Below are positions 7,425 through 18,459 of a DNA stretch of 64,000 nucleotides, piece after piece. Below the pieces are notes generated by a model. That model was not told the origin of the DNA, did not search any database, and worked only from the letters and a program-made list of their open reading frames with translations. Origin of the DNA: DASUBV01 sp963725175 (GTDB taxonomy: Bacteria > Actinomycetota > Actinomycetes > Streptosporangiales > Streptosporangiaceae). The stretch spans positions 496,001-560,000 of the forward strand of contig CAVRXH010000006.1 of NCBI GenBank assembly GCA_963725175.1. The letters run 5' to 3'. Numbering within the stretch: the first letter of the stretch is position 1; each line of letters starts with the position of its first letter. A program made the translations under genes and the position numbers.

Positions 7425-8225
7425 GGCCGTGCGGACGTCGGCGGCGAACCACCGGGTCGACAGGCCCTTGCCGCCGCGCCAGATCTCGAAGCCGGACTCG
7501 ATGTTCAGCATCCACCACCAGCGCCTGACCAGGCCCATCCGCTGCACCCGGCGGATGATCGGCAGCAGCGCGAGCTTCTTGACGTGGCTGGTCGGCCGGA
7601 CCGCGCGGACCTGGATGTAGTGCCAGTGCGCGCCGTGGAACGAGGTCACCCAGTGGTACACATACCAGCGCCGGTGATCGACCCTGATGATCTTCGAGTG
7701 CCCGGCCGGGTAGTGGCGGGCGTTCAGCCAGATCATCAGCTCGGCGCCCTTGGCCTGCCCGTTCTTCGCCGATCGGTGCCGGCCGAACCAGACGTCGAAG
7801 GCGGCGTTCCAGCGCCCCGGCGCCTTGGCGCGCAGGTACCAGCTCGCGGTGGCGGAGCGTACCTTCCCCAGCCGGGCCGGCAGTTGCGAGCGGGGCGTGC
7901 ACAGCCCCCAGCTGCACCCGTACAGGGCGAACGGGTAGGCCACCGGCTCGTAGCCGCGGGTATGCGCGGCGGACCTGGTCACGGTGAAGTTGGGCCGCAG
8001 GCCGTGGTTGGTGATGCACTCGGCCTGGCCGCCGAAGTTGCCGTTCTCGACCACGTAGCGCCGGCCCCAGACCGAGGTCACCACGCGGTAGTGATGCTCC
8101 TTGCAGATGGTGACCTTCCCGCGCGGCGCCGGGCTGCTCGCGGCCGCCGTGGCCGGGGCGGCCGGGGCGGCGGCGCACGCCACGACCAGCAGGACGACAA
8201 GCGGCACCACATGTCTGCTGAGCAT
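7422..8225 (-). CDS. Secreted GH12-like endoglucanase, possible lipoprotein
   Basis: The 267-residue protein starts at ATG 8225 with GGAGG eight bases upstream. Its export signal has a hydrophobic core ending VVLLVVAC, which fits a lipobox with Cys17; an AxA site near residue 27 would instead suit signal peptidase I. The mature part has GH12 hallmarks: YVVENGNFGGQAECI near residue 60, the nucleophile-type AELMIWL (Glu162) and the acid/base-type GFEIWRGGKG (Glu247). GH12 enzymes cleave beta-1,4-glucans such as cellulose or xyloglucan. Aromatic residues in the WYVYHWVTSFHGAHWHY segment fit a glucan cleft. The family call rests on motifs, not alignment. Confidence 0.72.
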   Translation of the reverse strand: MLSRHVVPLVVLLVVACAAAPAAPATAAASSPAPRGKVTICKEHHYRVVTSVWGRRYVVENGNFGGQAECITNHGLRPNFTVTRSAAHTRGYEPVAYPFALYGCSWGLCTPRSQLPARLGKVRSATASWYLRAKAPGRWNAAFDVWFGRHRSAKNGQAKGAELMIWLNARHYPAGHSKIIRVDHRRWYVYHWVTSFHGAHWHYIQVRAVRPTSHVKKLALLPIIRRVQRMGLVRRWWWMLNIESGFEIWRGGKGLSTRWFAADVRTA

Positions 8226-8375
8226 CCCGCAACCCTCCGCTGACCCTGCGCTGGCGGCCCGCCCGGCGAGAAACGCCGGAAGCTGGACCCATGATCGGCA
8301 GCGCGGAACGCGGAGTCTTGCACCGAGCAAATACGGAGAGTCATCGCCGTGCCGGCCAGATGCGGACAGCGCGAC

Positions 8376-8394
8376 ACCGCCGCCCGCAGGCGGT
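8376..8394 (-). terminator. Hairpin just downstream of gcvP
   Basis: ACCGCC (8376-8381) and GGCGGT (8389-8394) form a 6-bp stem with a seven-base loop, five bases beyond the gcvP stop. It is short and has no clear U-run, so this is a modest terminator candidate. Confidence 0.4.
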
Positions 8395-8398
8395 AAAG

Positions 8399-11233
<2,835 letters not shown>

Positions 11234-11320
11234 CTGGGAGCCTCCCCGGTCCGGCACCCGGCGGTGCCTGATACGGCGACCAACTCCCCATCTGTCACTC
11301 GCGTCCGCGTCGTCCGCGCG

Positions 11321-11422
11321 CTCCAGAGATGCCTGCGCCGACCGGTCCTGGGTGCCTGAGAGGTTCCGGGGAAGTTGCCCCTTCGGCGGCCCGTGCTGGC
11401 GGCGCGGGAACTCTCCCGGCCG
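11321..11422 (-). promoter_or_regulatory. Glycine riboswitch upstream of gcvP
   Basis: Read on the minus strand, the leader holds CGGGAGAG, then GCCGAAGGGGCAA, then CTCTCAGGCACCCAGGACCG, the conserved core of a glycine aptamer in the right order. A following CTCTGGAGCG could form the partial second helix seen with single aptamers; no second GAAGGGGCAA core is present. The aptamer ends about 90-110 bases before the gcvP start. Glycine binding is expected to switch on expression of the cleavage system. Confidence 0.9.
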
Positions 11423-11451
11423 GCGTGCTCAGCACCGCAAAGCTTATCCGA

Positions 11452-13239
11452 TCACCGCTCGATGATGCGCATCCCGGCGGGCACGGCGGCCAGCACGGCG
11501 CGCACCGCGGGGGTACGCAGCGGGGAGCCGGCGAAGGCGGCGGCGGCACCGCTGACGGACACCTTGATCCGCTTGGTCGCGCTGGCGAAATGGTCGGAGT
11601 CGCCGTTGTACTGGGCGATCCACGGCGCGCTGACGTAGACCGGCAGCCGGATGCTGAACCGGCCGGACGAGCTGGTCTTGGGCCGCTTCTTGTAGGCGTA
11701 CCAGAGCTTCTGGTAGCGGAAGGCGATCATGACCTTCTTGCCGGAGTAGGGGTGCCAGGCCTTCGTGTGCCGCCACAGCCGGCCTGACACGGTCACGTCG
11801 CCGTCGCGGGCGACCTTGCGCGGCGAGATCTGGAACGAGGTGATCTTCGTGAGATACCTCCAGCGCTTGAGCACGGCGCTGCCGGCGGCCTGGAAGTTCG
11901 CGCTGCCCTTGGTGACCAGCCGGTAGTACGCGGACGCCAGCCGGGCCCCGAAGCTGCCCTTGACGACCAGCCCGTTCCCGTCGCAGTTCGCGCCGTCCGG
12001 GTTGATGGTGGCCAGCCGCCGCCACGGCCCGCCCCGGTGCGCTGCGTACTGGATGGTGACGGACGGGTATCCCTCCCCGTCGATCACCCCCGTCGCGTGC
12101 ACGCAGCCCTCCGCGGTGAGCACGGCAAAGGCGCTCAGCGAGGCGCTGAACTTCGTCAGGCCCAGCTTCAGGGCGACGGTCAGCGGCAGGTCCTGCTGGG
12201 CGGTGCTGAGGTAGTCGTCGGTCGCCGGGTCACTGGGCAGGCCGCCCGCGTAGACCTGGTAGGTCACGTTCTTCCGGGCGGTGAGCCTGACGCTATACGC
12301 CCCGTCGGTCCCGGTCGTCGCGGTGGCGGCCGGCACGTAGTCGGTGTCAAAGGGATCGCCGTCGAAGACCTCGACCATGGTGCCCGCCAGCGGCTGGTAG
12401 CTGGACGCTCCGTCCGGCGCATAGGTCGCGGTGCCAGTAATCGTGACGGCCTGCCCGGCCTTCACCTTCGAGGAGCTGAGCCGCGCGGTGAGGGCGGTCG
12501 TCTCGTAGTCAAGCGTGAAGTTGATCAATGGTGAGACGCCGTAGGCCACGCCGGGGTCCTGATTCTGAACTGCCGCGATCGAGGTCTGGACATTGGCGAA
12601 CGAGCTTTGCGGCTGGATCGTCGCCCGGTAGTCGCCGCTGCTGTCAGTGGTCAGCTCATAGGGCGACAGCCAGTCGGTGTCGAGCGCGACGTTCACGCTG
12701 GCCAGGGGCTGCGTGCTGCCGTCCGGCCACAGGCCGGTGGCCTGACCCGAGATGGTTACCTTCTGGTGCTGGTAGTCCACGGTCGTAGGGCTGGCGCTGA
12801 GGGTCAGCGTGGGCTGGATCAGGAAGCCGAGCGTGCCGGCATCGGCGCTGGTGCCGGTGCCGCCGCCGGAGTCGGTCGCCGTCACGCTGATCGTGTAGCT
12901 GCCCAGCGGGAGCTGGCCTGCTCCCGATCCTTCCGCGATCGGGGTCTGCACCGTCCACGTGCCGGTGGTCTGCCCGGCGGGCAGGGCGAAGTCGGTCACG
13001 GTCAGCACTGGGGCGCCGCCGGCCGACAGGATCGTCGCGGTGATGCTGGTGATCGGCGTGGTCGCGGTCGCCTGCACCGACAGCGTGCCGACGCTGCTCG
13101 CCGGGCTGCCGGCGGCGGTGATGGTGACGGTGTCCTGCGCGCTGCTCGCGACCGCGGGGGTGATGGCGGCGGCCAGCATGGCCCCCGCGCTCAGCGTGAT
13201 CGCGGCGCCCAGCAGGGCAGCGCGCTCGGGGATCGGCAC
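11452..13239 (-). CDS. Secreted multi-domain beta-sandwich (Ig-like) protein
   Basis: The 595-residue protein starts with GTG 13239 after GGAG. Its signal peptide (ERAALLGAAITLSAGAMLAAA) ends near PAVASSA. The rest is a series of Thr/Ser/Val-rich beta-sandwich repeats, including TVTITAAGSPASSVGTLSVQ, KVTISGQATGLWPDG and VTITGTATYAPDG with DGAYSVRLTARKNVTYQVYA; they resemble bacterial Ig-like or carboxypeptidase-regulatory-like folds. The last 180 residues are basic (KVARDGDVTVSGRLWRH). No catalytic motif or sortase signal is seen, so a structural or adhesive surface role is only a guess. No related genes adjoin it. Confidence 0.7.
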   Translation of the reverse strand: MPIPERAALLGAAITLSAGAMLAAAITPAVASSAQDTVTITAAGSPASSVGTLSVQATATTPITSITATILSAGGAPVLTVTDFALPAGQTTGTWTVQTPIAEGSGAGQLPLGSYTISVTATDSGGGTGTSADAGTLGFLIQPTLTLSASPTTVDYQHQKVTISGQATGLWPDGSTQPLASVNVALDTDWLSPYELTTDSSGDYRATIQPQSSFANVQTSIAAVQNQDPGVAYGVSPLINFTLDYETTALTARLSSSKVKAGQAVTITGTATYAPDGASSYQPLAGTMVEVFDGDPFDTDYVPAATATTGTDGAYSVRLTARKNVTYQVYAGGLPSDPATDDYLSTAQQDLPLTVALKLGLTKFSASLSAFAVLTAEGCVHATGVIDGEGYPSVTIQYAAHRGGPWRRLATINPDGANCDGNGLVVKGSFGARLASAYYRLVTKGSANFQAAGSAVLKRWRYLTKITSFQISPRKVARDGDVTVSGRLWRHTKAWHPYSGKKVMIAFRYQKLWYAYKKRPKTSSSGRFSIRLPVYVSAPWIAQYNGDSDHFASATKRIKVSVSGAAAAFAGSPLRTPAVRAVLAAVPAGMRIIER

Positions 13240-13366
13240 AAGGGCTCCAGGGGTGCGATCGGCGTCAGCCGGAGATAACCGGAAGGAACCTTACCTGACG
13301 AATAACAGCATCCTAAAACTCTTTTGCCATTCCGCGAGAATAGCTGCATTTACCGCCGTAATTCGC

Positions 13367-14443
13367 TTATACGTCGTCCCAGCGGAAGACGCGGACCGAG
13401 ATCGCGGTCAGCACGGCCGTCAGGGCGAGCAGGATGCCGATGGCCGGCAGCGCCGACGCGGGACCCTCGCCGCGGGCCATCACGTCCTGCATGCCGGTCA
13501 CCAGGTAGCGCAGCGGCATCACGTAGGACACCTCGCGGATCCAGGCGGGCGCGAAGTCCAGCGGGATGAACGCGCCGCCGAGGAACGCCATCGGCAGGAT
13601 GATCAGGTTCGCGATGGAGGTGGCCGCCTGCTGGGTCTTGGAGAACGAGCCGACCAGCAGGCCGATGGACATGAACGCCAGCGTGCCGCAGAGCACCACG
13701 GGGATCGACATCCACCAGAACGCGGTCAGCTTCAGCCCGAAGTACGGGGTAGTGGCGATGCCCAGGAAGACGGCCAGCTGGACCAGCGCGATGACCATGC
13801 TGATGCCGACCCTGGCGAGCACGATCGAGCCGGTGCCGATCGGGGCGAGCCGCAGCCGGCGCAGCAGCTTATTCTGCCGCCAGCTCACCAGCGTGATGGC
13901 CGCGCCGAAGGTGCCGCCGGACGCGATGGCCCAGCCGAGCAGGCCGGGGGCCAGGTACTGGATCGCCTTGAGCGACTTGTCCTCGACCTGCTGGGTCCGC
14001 AGCTGGTACCCGGCCGAGCGGCCTGCCGCGGCGGCGTCGGCCTGCTGCACGATCGAGGAGAACACGGTCTGCACCACGGCGGCGGTGGTCTGGTCGGCGA
14101 AGGAATAGTGCACGACGAGCGTGTTGCCCTGTTCCTGCACGACCGCGTCGTAGCTGCCCTTGCGCACGTCGGCGAGCGCGGTGCGCAGGCTGGCCTCGTG
14201 GGTGATGGACAGGACCTTGGCGAGCTGGCTATGCGCGCTGACGTTGGCCTGGTCGAGCAGCTGAACCTTGCCGACTTCCAGAACGGTCAGCTTGGGGGTA
14301 TTGGTGTTCTTGTAGATGGAGCCGAACAGCAGCAGGAACAGCACCGGGATCAGGATGGTGAAGATCACCGCCGAGCGGTCCCTGACGAACCCGCTGAACA
14401 TGGCGCGGCTGAGGCTGCGCAGTGCGGCGAAGTTCGCGGTCAT
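13367..14443 (-). CDS. ABC-2 type exporter permease
   Basis: The 358-residue protein has one N-terminal membrane helix (FTILIPVLFLLLFGSIY), a roughly 150-residue extracytoplasmic domain, and five C-terminal helices ending ALTAVLTAISVRVF. This is the DrrB/YhgE-like ABC-2 layout. Its start overlaps the stop of the ATPase gene by four bases (ATGA), so the two are translationally coupled. The divergent TetR gene and its operators suggest induction by an exported compound, typically a drug or lipid; the substrate is not visible. Confidence 0.9.
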   Translation of the reverse strand: MTANFAALRSLSRAMFSGFVRDRSAVIFTILIPVLFLLLFGSIYKNTNTPKLTVLEVGKVQLLDQANVSAHSQLAKVLSITHEASLRTALADVRKGSYDAVVQEQGNTLVVHYSFADQTTAAVVQTVFSSIVQQADAAAAGRSAGYQLRTQQVEDKSLKAIQYLAPGLLGWAIASGGTFGAAITLVSWRQNKLLRRLRLAPIGTGSIVLARVGISMVIALVQLAVFLGIATTPYFGLKLTAFWWMSIPVVLCGTLAFMSIGLLVGSFSKTQQAATSIANLIILPMAFLGGAFIPLDFAPAWIREVSYVMPLRYLVTGMQDVMARGEGPASALPAIGILLALTAVLTAISVRVFRWDDV

Positions 14444-15357
14444 GCCCGGTACTCCCGTCCGGTGAGCTGGAGGAACACGTCCTCCAGGGTGGCGCCGGAG
14501 ACCCGGAGCCCGGTCAGCGCGTGGTGATCGGCGAGCCCGGCGAGCACGGCGCCGGCCTCCCTGGTGGCGATGGTCAGCGAGACGCCGTCATCGGTCACGT
14601 CGGCGGCGCTGCCGCCGCCCGCCACGGCCAGGGCGGTGGCCTGCTCGGGGCCGAGCTCGCCGGAGGCGACGCTGACCCGGACCGGGCTGTCCAGCCCGCG
14701 GATCAGCGTGGCCGGCGGCCCGGACTGGAGGATCTTGCCGTGGTCCATGATGGCCACCCGGTCGCACAGGGTCTCGGCCTCGTCCATGTGATGAGTGGTC
14801 AGCACCACGGTGCGGCCGTCGGCGTTGATCTGCCGCAGCAGGTCCCACAGGTTGCGCCTGGCCTGCGGGTCCAGGGCGCCGGTGGGCTCGTCGAGGAAGA
14901 CCAGCTCGGGGTCGTGCACCAGGGCGCAGGCGATGGACAGCCGCTGCGCCTGCCCGCCGGACAGCTTCTCGGCGCGTACCTGGCCGTGCTCGGTCATGCC
15001 GACGATGCCGAGCATCTCATCGGCGCGGCGCGCGCTGACCCCGTACAGCGAGGCGAAGGTCTGGATCTGCTCGCGGGCCGACAGCCGCTCGAAGAACGAG
15101 GAGGCCTGGAGCTGCACGCCGATCCTGGGCAGCAGCGCCGGGTTGCGCGGCCAGGGCCGCTCGCCGAGGACGGTGACCTCGCCGCTGTCGGCCTTCCGCA
15201 GCCCTTCCAGGATCTCTAGGGTGGTGGTCTTGCCCGCCCCGTTGGGGCCGAGGATCGCGAAGAACTCACCCTGGGCCACTTCCAGGGTCACGCCGTCCAC
15301 GGCAGTCACGCTGCCGTAGCTCTTGCGGAGATCTCGCGCGGCGATGGTCGTCTGCAC
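14440..15357 (-). CDS. ABC transporter ATP-binding protein of an ABC-2 exporter
   Basis: The 305-residue protein has Walker A GPNGAGKTT (about residue 38), signature LSGGQAQRLSIACAL, Walker B LVFLDEPTGALDP and the H-loop in LTTHHMDEAE. The C-terminal extension resembles DrrA-type ATPases, ending LEDVFLQLTGREYRA. It precedes and overlaps the permease gene. The 230-bp gap to the divergent TetR gene holds a pair of matching operators and a separate GC-rich inverted repeat, so TetR control is likely. Confidence 0.93.
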   Translation of the reverse strand: MQTTIAARDLRKSYGSVTAVDGVTLEVAQGEFFAILGPNGAGKTTTLEILEGLRKADSGEVTVLGERPWPRNPALLPRIGVQLQASSFFERLSAREQIQTFASLYGVSARRADEMLGIVGMTEHGQVRAEKLSGGQAQRLSIACALVHDPELVFLDEPTGALDPQARRNLWDLLRQINADGRTVVLTTHHMDEAETLCDRVAIMDHGKILQSGPPATLIRGLDSPVRVSVASGELGPEQATALAVAGGGSAADVTDDGVSLTIATREAGAVLAGLADHHALTGLRVSGATLEDVFLQLTGREYRA

Positions 15358-15404
15358 CGCGATACCTTAACACGATATAACGCGATGTCTGGGCACTATT
15401 GACA

Positions 15405-15442
15405 CGCGAAACGCGCGCCCCGGCGGGAACGCGCGTTTCGCG
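15405..15442. promoter_or_regulatory. 13-bp GC-rich inverted repeat upstream of the ABC exporter
   Basis: CGCGAAACGCGCG (15405-15417) is matched perfectly by CGCGCGTTTCGCG (15430-15442) across a 12-bp spacer. It lies 48 bp upstream of the exporter ATPase start, within its promoter region. It could be an operator or an RNA hairpin. Confidence 0.5.
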
Positions 15443-15532
15443 GGTGAGCGCGGCAGCGCCGTGGCATCTGAAGTTCCTCTCGTCTCCCGGCGTACCGCGC
15501 CCTCACTATACTGCGCACATGTACTCCGTTCC

Positions 15533-15576
15533 TATACGCCGTACATTCCTCTCTACTCTGGCTTGTACGGCGTATA
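15533..15576. promoter_or_regulatory. Paired TetR operators
   Basis: TATACGCCGTACA (15533-15545) and its exact reverse complement TGTACGGCGTATA (15564-15576) flank an 18-bp spacer. Each copy is itself nearly palindromic around TACGCCGTA, the typical form of a TetR dimer site. The right copy overlaps a -10-like TATAGT (15573-15578) ten bases before the regulator's ATG, so binding would block regulator transcription. A weaker relative, TATACTGCGCACA, lies just upstream near 15507. Confidence 0.75.
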
Positions 15577-15587
15577 GTTGTCAAGAC

Positions 15588-16301
15588 ATGGACGCGAAGC
15601 AGAGCTCAGCGGCGGACAGGGCCCGGCTGAGCAAGGACGCCGTGGTCGACCGCGCGCTGGCGCTGGCCGATGCCCAGGGCCTGGACGGGCTGACCATCCG
15701 GCGCCTGGCGCAGGAGCTTGGCGTCACCCCGATGGCGCTGTACTGGCACTTCCGCAGCAAGGACGAACTGCTCGGGGCGCTGGGCGAGCGGGTCTGGTCC
15801 GAGATCGACATCGCCCTCGACCCGGCGGCGCCGTGGCATCAGCAGATCCGCTTCCTGATGGAGTCCCTGGTGCGCATGCTCCGCACCCACCCGGCCGCCT
15901 CGCAGCTCCTGCTGTCCAGCGAGAAGCGGCACGGCGAGGCGTCCCAGCGGGTCACCGAGACCGCGCTGGAAGTGCTGCGGCGCGGCGGGTTCGACGCCCA
16001 GACTGCCAGCGAGGTCGCCCGCGGCGCACTGTGGACGGGCATGGCGCTGGTGATGAGCGAGCCTGGCTACGACCCCTCGCTCAGCGACGCCGAGCGCGGC
16101 GAGGAGCAGCGGCAGAACCGGATCAGGCTGGCGATGCTGCCGCCCGAGAAGTTCCCCCGCCTGATCGAGTCGGCCGACTACATGACGAGCTGCGACGATC
16201 CGGACTATCACTACGACTTCGGCATCGAGCTGTTCATCACGGGCGTTACCGCCATCGCGAGCCGGACGGCCAGCGAGAGCCCGGCGGTCAGCCGGGAATA
16301 A
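15588..16301 (+). CDS. TetR-family repressor of the divergent ABC exporter
   Basis: The 237-residue protein has an N-terminal HTH: VVDRALALADAQGLDGLTI, then LAQELGVTPMALYWHFRSKDELL. The C-terminal ligand domain resembles the TetR_C_1 group (drug-type repressors). The ATG at 15588 follows a -10-like TATAGT by nine bases without a clear ribosome binding site, so the mRNA may be almost leaderless. Perfect inverted operators overlap this promoter. It most likely represses both itself and the exporter, with the exporter substrate as inducer; the ligand is unknown. Confidence 0.88.
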   Translation: MDAKQSSAADRARLSKDAVVDRALALADAQGLDGLTIRRLAQELGVTPMALYWHFRSKDELLGALGERVWSEIDIALDPAAPWHQQIRFLMESLVRMLRTHPAASQLLLSSEKRHGEASQRVTETALEVLRRGGFDAQTASEVARGALWTGMALVMSEPGYDPSLSDAERGEEQRQNRIRLAMLPPEKFPRLIESADYMTSCDDPDYHYDFGIELFITGVTAIASRTASESPAVSRE

Positions 16302-16329
16302 CGGGAAGTGGCGGCCCGGAAGTAGTGGC

Positions 16330-16938
16330 TCAGCCGGTCTTGCGTGCGCGGCGGCGGGCCAGCTCGTCGGCCGCGCGGGCCGCGTCCGAGCTGGCGTCCT
16401 CGCCATCGGCCCGCTCGGCGGGCAGGTCAGCGAGGCTGCCCTGCACCTCGCGCCAGACCCGGCCCAGGGCGATGCCGAACACGCCCTGGCCACCCTGGAG
16501 CAGGTCCACGACCTCATCGGGCGAGGTGCACTCATAGACGCTGACGCCGTCGCTCATCAGGGTGACCTCGGCCAGGTCGGTCGCGCCGCGCTCGCGCAGG
16601 TGCTCGACCGCGGCCCGGATCTGCTGGAGCGAGATGCCGGTGTCCAGCAGCCGTTTCACCACCTTGAGCACCAGGATGTCCCGGAATCCGTAGAGCCGCT
16701 GCGAGCCAGAGCCGGCGGCCGACCGCACGGTCGGCTCCACCAGGCCGGTCCGCGCCCAGTAGTCGAGCTGACGGTAGGTGATCCCGGCCGCGGCACAGGC
16801 CGTCGGCCCGCGATAGCCGACATCCAGCGGGTCGTCAGAGACGATCCGCGCGCCGAAGAGCAGTCCCTGCTCTCCAGCCTGCGGGGCGGCGGCCCGGTGC
16901 GCACCGTGCGCCGGTCCCTCGCCCTTCGTTGTCGCCAC
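16330..16938 (-). CDS. MerR-family regulator, last gene of the garA-ftsR block
   Basis: The roughly 202-residue protein has a MerR winged helix: GPTACAAAGITYRQLDYWARTGLVEP, then QRLYGFRDILVLKVVKRLLDTGISLQQI. Its C-terminal half (VTLMSDGVSVYECTSPDEVVDLLQGGQG) matches the Rv1830-type MerR protein that follows a DUF151 gene in many actinobacteria. Start GTG 16938 is preferred over GTG 16944 because GGAGG is seven bases upstream of it. Three 11-bp direct repeats lie 23-55 bases upstream, suggesting autoregulation. The tail is rich in Ala, Arg, Asp and Glu and looks disordered. Confidence 0.88.
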   Translation of the reverse strand: MATTKGEGPAHGAHRAAAPQAGEQGLLFGARIVSDDPLDVGYRGPTACAAAGITYRQLDYWARTGLVEPTVRSAAGSGSQRLYGFRDILVLKVVKRLLDTGISLQQIRAAVEHLRERGATDLAEVTLMSDGVSVYECTSPDEVVDLLQGGQGVFGIALGRVWREVQGSLADLPAERADGEDASSDAARAADELARRRARKTG

Positions 16939-16960
16939 GCCCACCTCCGGCCCAGCTCCG

Positions 16961-16993
16961 GAAATCCCTGCGAAATCCCGGCGAAATCCCTGG
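16961..16993. promoter_or_regulatory. Three 11-bp direct repeats upstream of merR
   Basis: GAAATCCCTGC, GAAATCCCGGC and GAAATCCCTGG follow each other at exactly 11-bp spacing (16961, 16972 and 16983), one helical turn each. They sit just before the merR start and could place protomers on one face of the DNA. Confidence 0.45.
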
Positions 16994-17078
16994 GTGCACC
17001 TCTCGCACCGTAGGCCGGCCGCTACAGCCGCGTCAACGACCGGCCACGGCGCGTCGCGGTAGATCGTTTACCCAGCGC

Positions 17079-17549
17079 TCAGGTAGACCGGCCGAAGTCC
17101 TCGGGGCTGATGGTGTCCAGGAACTCCCGGAACTTCTCCACCTCATCTTCCTGCTCGTCCGGGATGGACACGCCGGCCTCGTCGAGGATCTCATCGCTGG
17201 CGAAAATCGTCGCCCCGGTGCGCAGCGCCAGGGCGATCGAGTCCGAGGGCCTGGCGCTGACCTCCTTGCCGTTGGAGAAGATCAGGTCGGCAAAGAAGAT
17301 GCCGTCGCGCAAGGCCGTGATATTGACGGTTGTCAGCTCAACCCCCAGGGCGGCCAGCACGTCGCGCATCAGGTCGTGGGTCAGCGGCCGCTGCGGGACC
17401 ATGCCCTGCTGGGCGAACGCGATCGCGGTCGCCTCCATCGGGCCGATCCAGATCGGCAGGTACCGCTCCCCCTGCATCTCCTTCAGCAGGACGATGGGGT
17501 TATTCGTAGGCATCTCAACCCGGACGCCGACGACCTCCATCTGCCTCAC
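17079..17549 (-). CDS. Bifunctional nuclease-domain (DUF151/BFN) protein
   Basis: The 156-residue protein is a single BFN/DUF151 domain: VVGVRVEMPTNNPIVLL, then YLPIWIGPMEATAIAFAQQG, ending with SDSIALALRTGATIFASDEIL. Family members have been linked to nuclease activity in plants and bacteria, but the role in actinobacteria is not settled. The start at GTG 17549 matches the usual MRQMEVVGVR N-terminus and has GGAG six bases upstream. It lies between the two MerR genes exactly as in the mycobacterial Rv1827-Rv1830 order. Confidence 0.92.
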   Translation of the reverse strand: MRQMEVVGVRVEMPTNNPIVLLKEMQGERYLPIWIGPMEATAIAFAQQGMVPQRPLTHDLMRDVLAALGVELTTVNITALRDGIFFADLIFSNGKEVSARPSDSIALALRTGATIFASDEILDEAGVSIPDEQEDEVEKFREFLDTISPEDFGRST

Positions 17550-17715
17550 AGCGGCTCCGTCCTCGCATGCGCCCCAGGCGCACCGTGTTCTCCCGAACCC
17601 TGCTTACTGCCATTCCCCTTGCGCTCGCAGGCACTCCCTTTGTCAACGTACACCCGGTATCGCGCGACGCCAGAGCGCGCCCTGCGGCTGTCCGGGAGCG
17701 GCCTGGAGGCGGCTG

Positions 17716-18459
17716 TCATGCGCTCGCGCCCGCCACGCCCCGGCGCCGCCGGGCGTCAGGAAGCCCGGCCGCCCCGGCCGCCGCGGCGCCAGCTCCGGCC
17801 GGGCCCGGGGCGCCCTGCCCGGCCGACACGGCCGCGCGCAGGCCGGCCTCCGCCAGCTCGCCGTCGATGAGGGCCCCGTGCAGCCGGATGGCGAGAGCGG
17901 CGATCTCCCCCGCGGTCTGCATGGCGCTCTCCCGCGCCCCGGCACCGCGCTGCTTCAGGATGGGCGCGACCACGCCCTCGATGAGGGTCACCTCGCGCTC
18001 CACGGCGGCCCGGAACGGCCGCAGGTGCCGGGGCTGCACGCCGTACCCGGCCAGCTCACCGACCGTCCTGGCCACCTCAAGCGCGTCAGCCCCGTACATC
18101 CGGCCGGTCTTGCGCAGCAGCCCGTAGGTCTCCAGCTCGGTGAGCTGCGGGTCGGTGATCCCGGCCCGGTCGAGCAGCTCCCGCCTGGTCATCGGGCCCT
18201 GGCTCGCGCCGCTGGCCAGCCGCTCCCTGATCACCCGCAGCGGCAGGTACTGGTCGCGCTGCGCGGTGAGGATGTAGCGCAGCCGCGCCACGTCGGCGGC
18301 GGCGAACCGGCGGAACCCCGACGGTGCCCTGGCCGGCGCGATCAGCCCCTCGGTCTCCAGGAACCTGATCTTGGACACGCTGATGTCAGGGAACTCAGGG
18401 CGAAGCTGGGCGAGCACCTCGCTGATGCCGAGATAGCCGCGGCCGGGCTGAGCGCTCAT
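17716..18459 (-). CDS. ftsR: FtsR-like MerR-family regulator
   Basis: The 247-residue protein has a MerR DNA-binding domain beginning LGISEVLAQLRPEFPDISVSK, followed by IRFLETEGLIAPARAPSGFR and a coiled C-terminal region. It matches the Rv1828/FtsR family, which regulates ftsZ or division genes in Corynebacterium and mycobacteria. Its ATG overlaps the garA stop by four bases. The last 40 residues are an Ala/Gly-rich tail. Assignment rests on the domain pattern and the conserved gene order. Confidence 0.85.
   Translation of the reverse strand: MSAQPGRGYLGISEVLAQLRPEFPDISVSKIRFLETEGLIAPARAPSGFRRFAAADVARLRYILTAQRDQYLPLRVIRERLASGASQGPMTRRELLDRAGITDPQLTELETYGLLRKTGRMYGADALEVARTVGELAGYGVQPRHLRPFRAAVEREVTLIEGVVAPILKQRGAGARESAMQTAGEIAALAIRLHGALIDGELAEAGLRAAVSAGQGAPGPAGAGAAAAGAAGLPDARRRRGVAGASA

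Noticed and set aside
12959..14527. 522-codon plus-strand frame over the Ig-like and permease genes
   Set aside because: It spans two minus-strand genes and the gap between them; its composition (DQ/QQ-rich) is that of a shadow frame.
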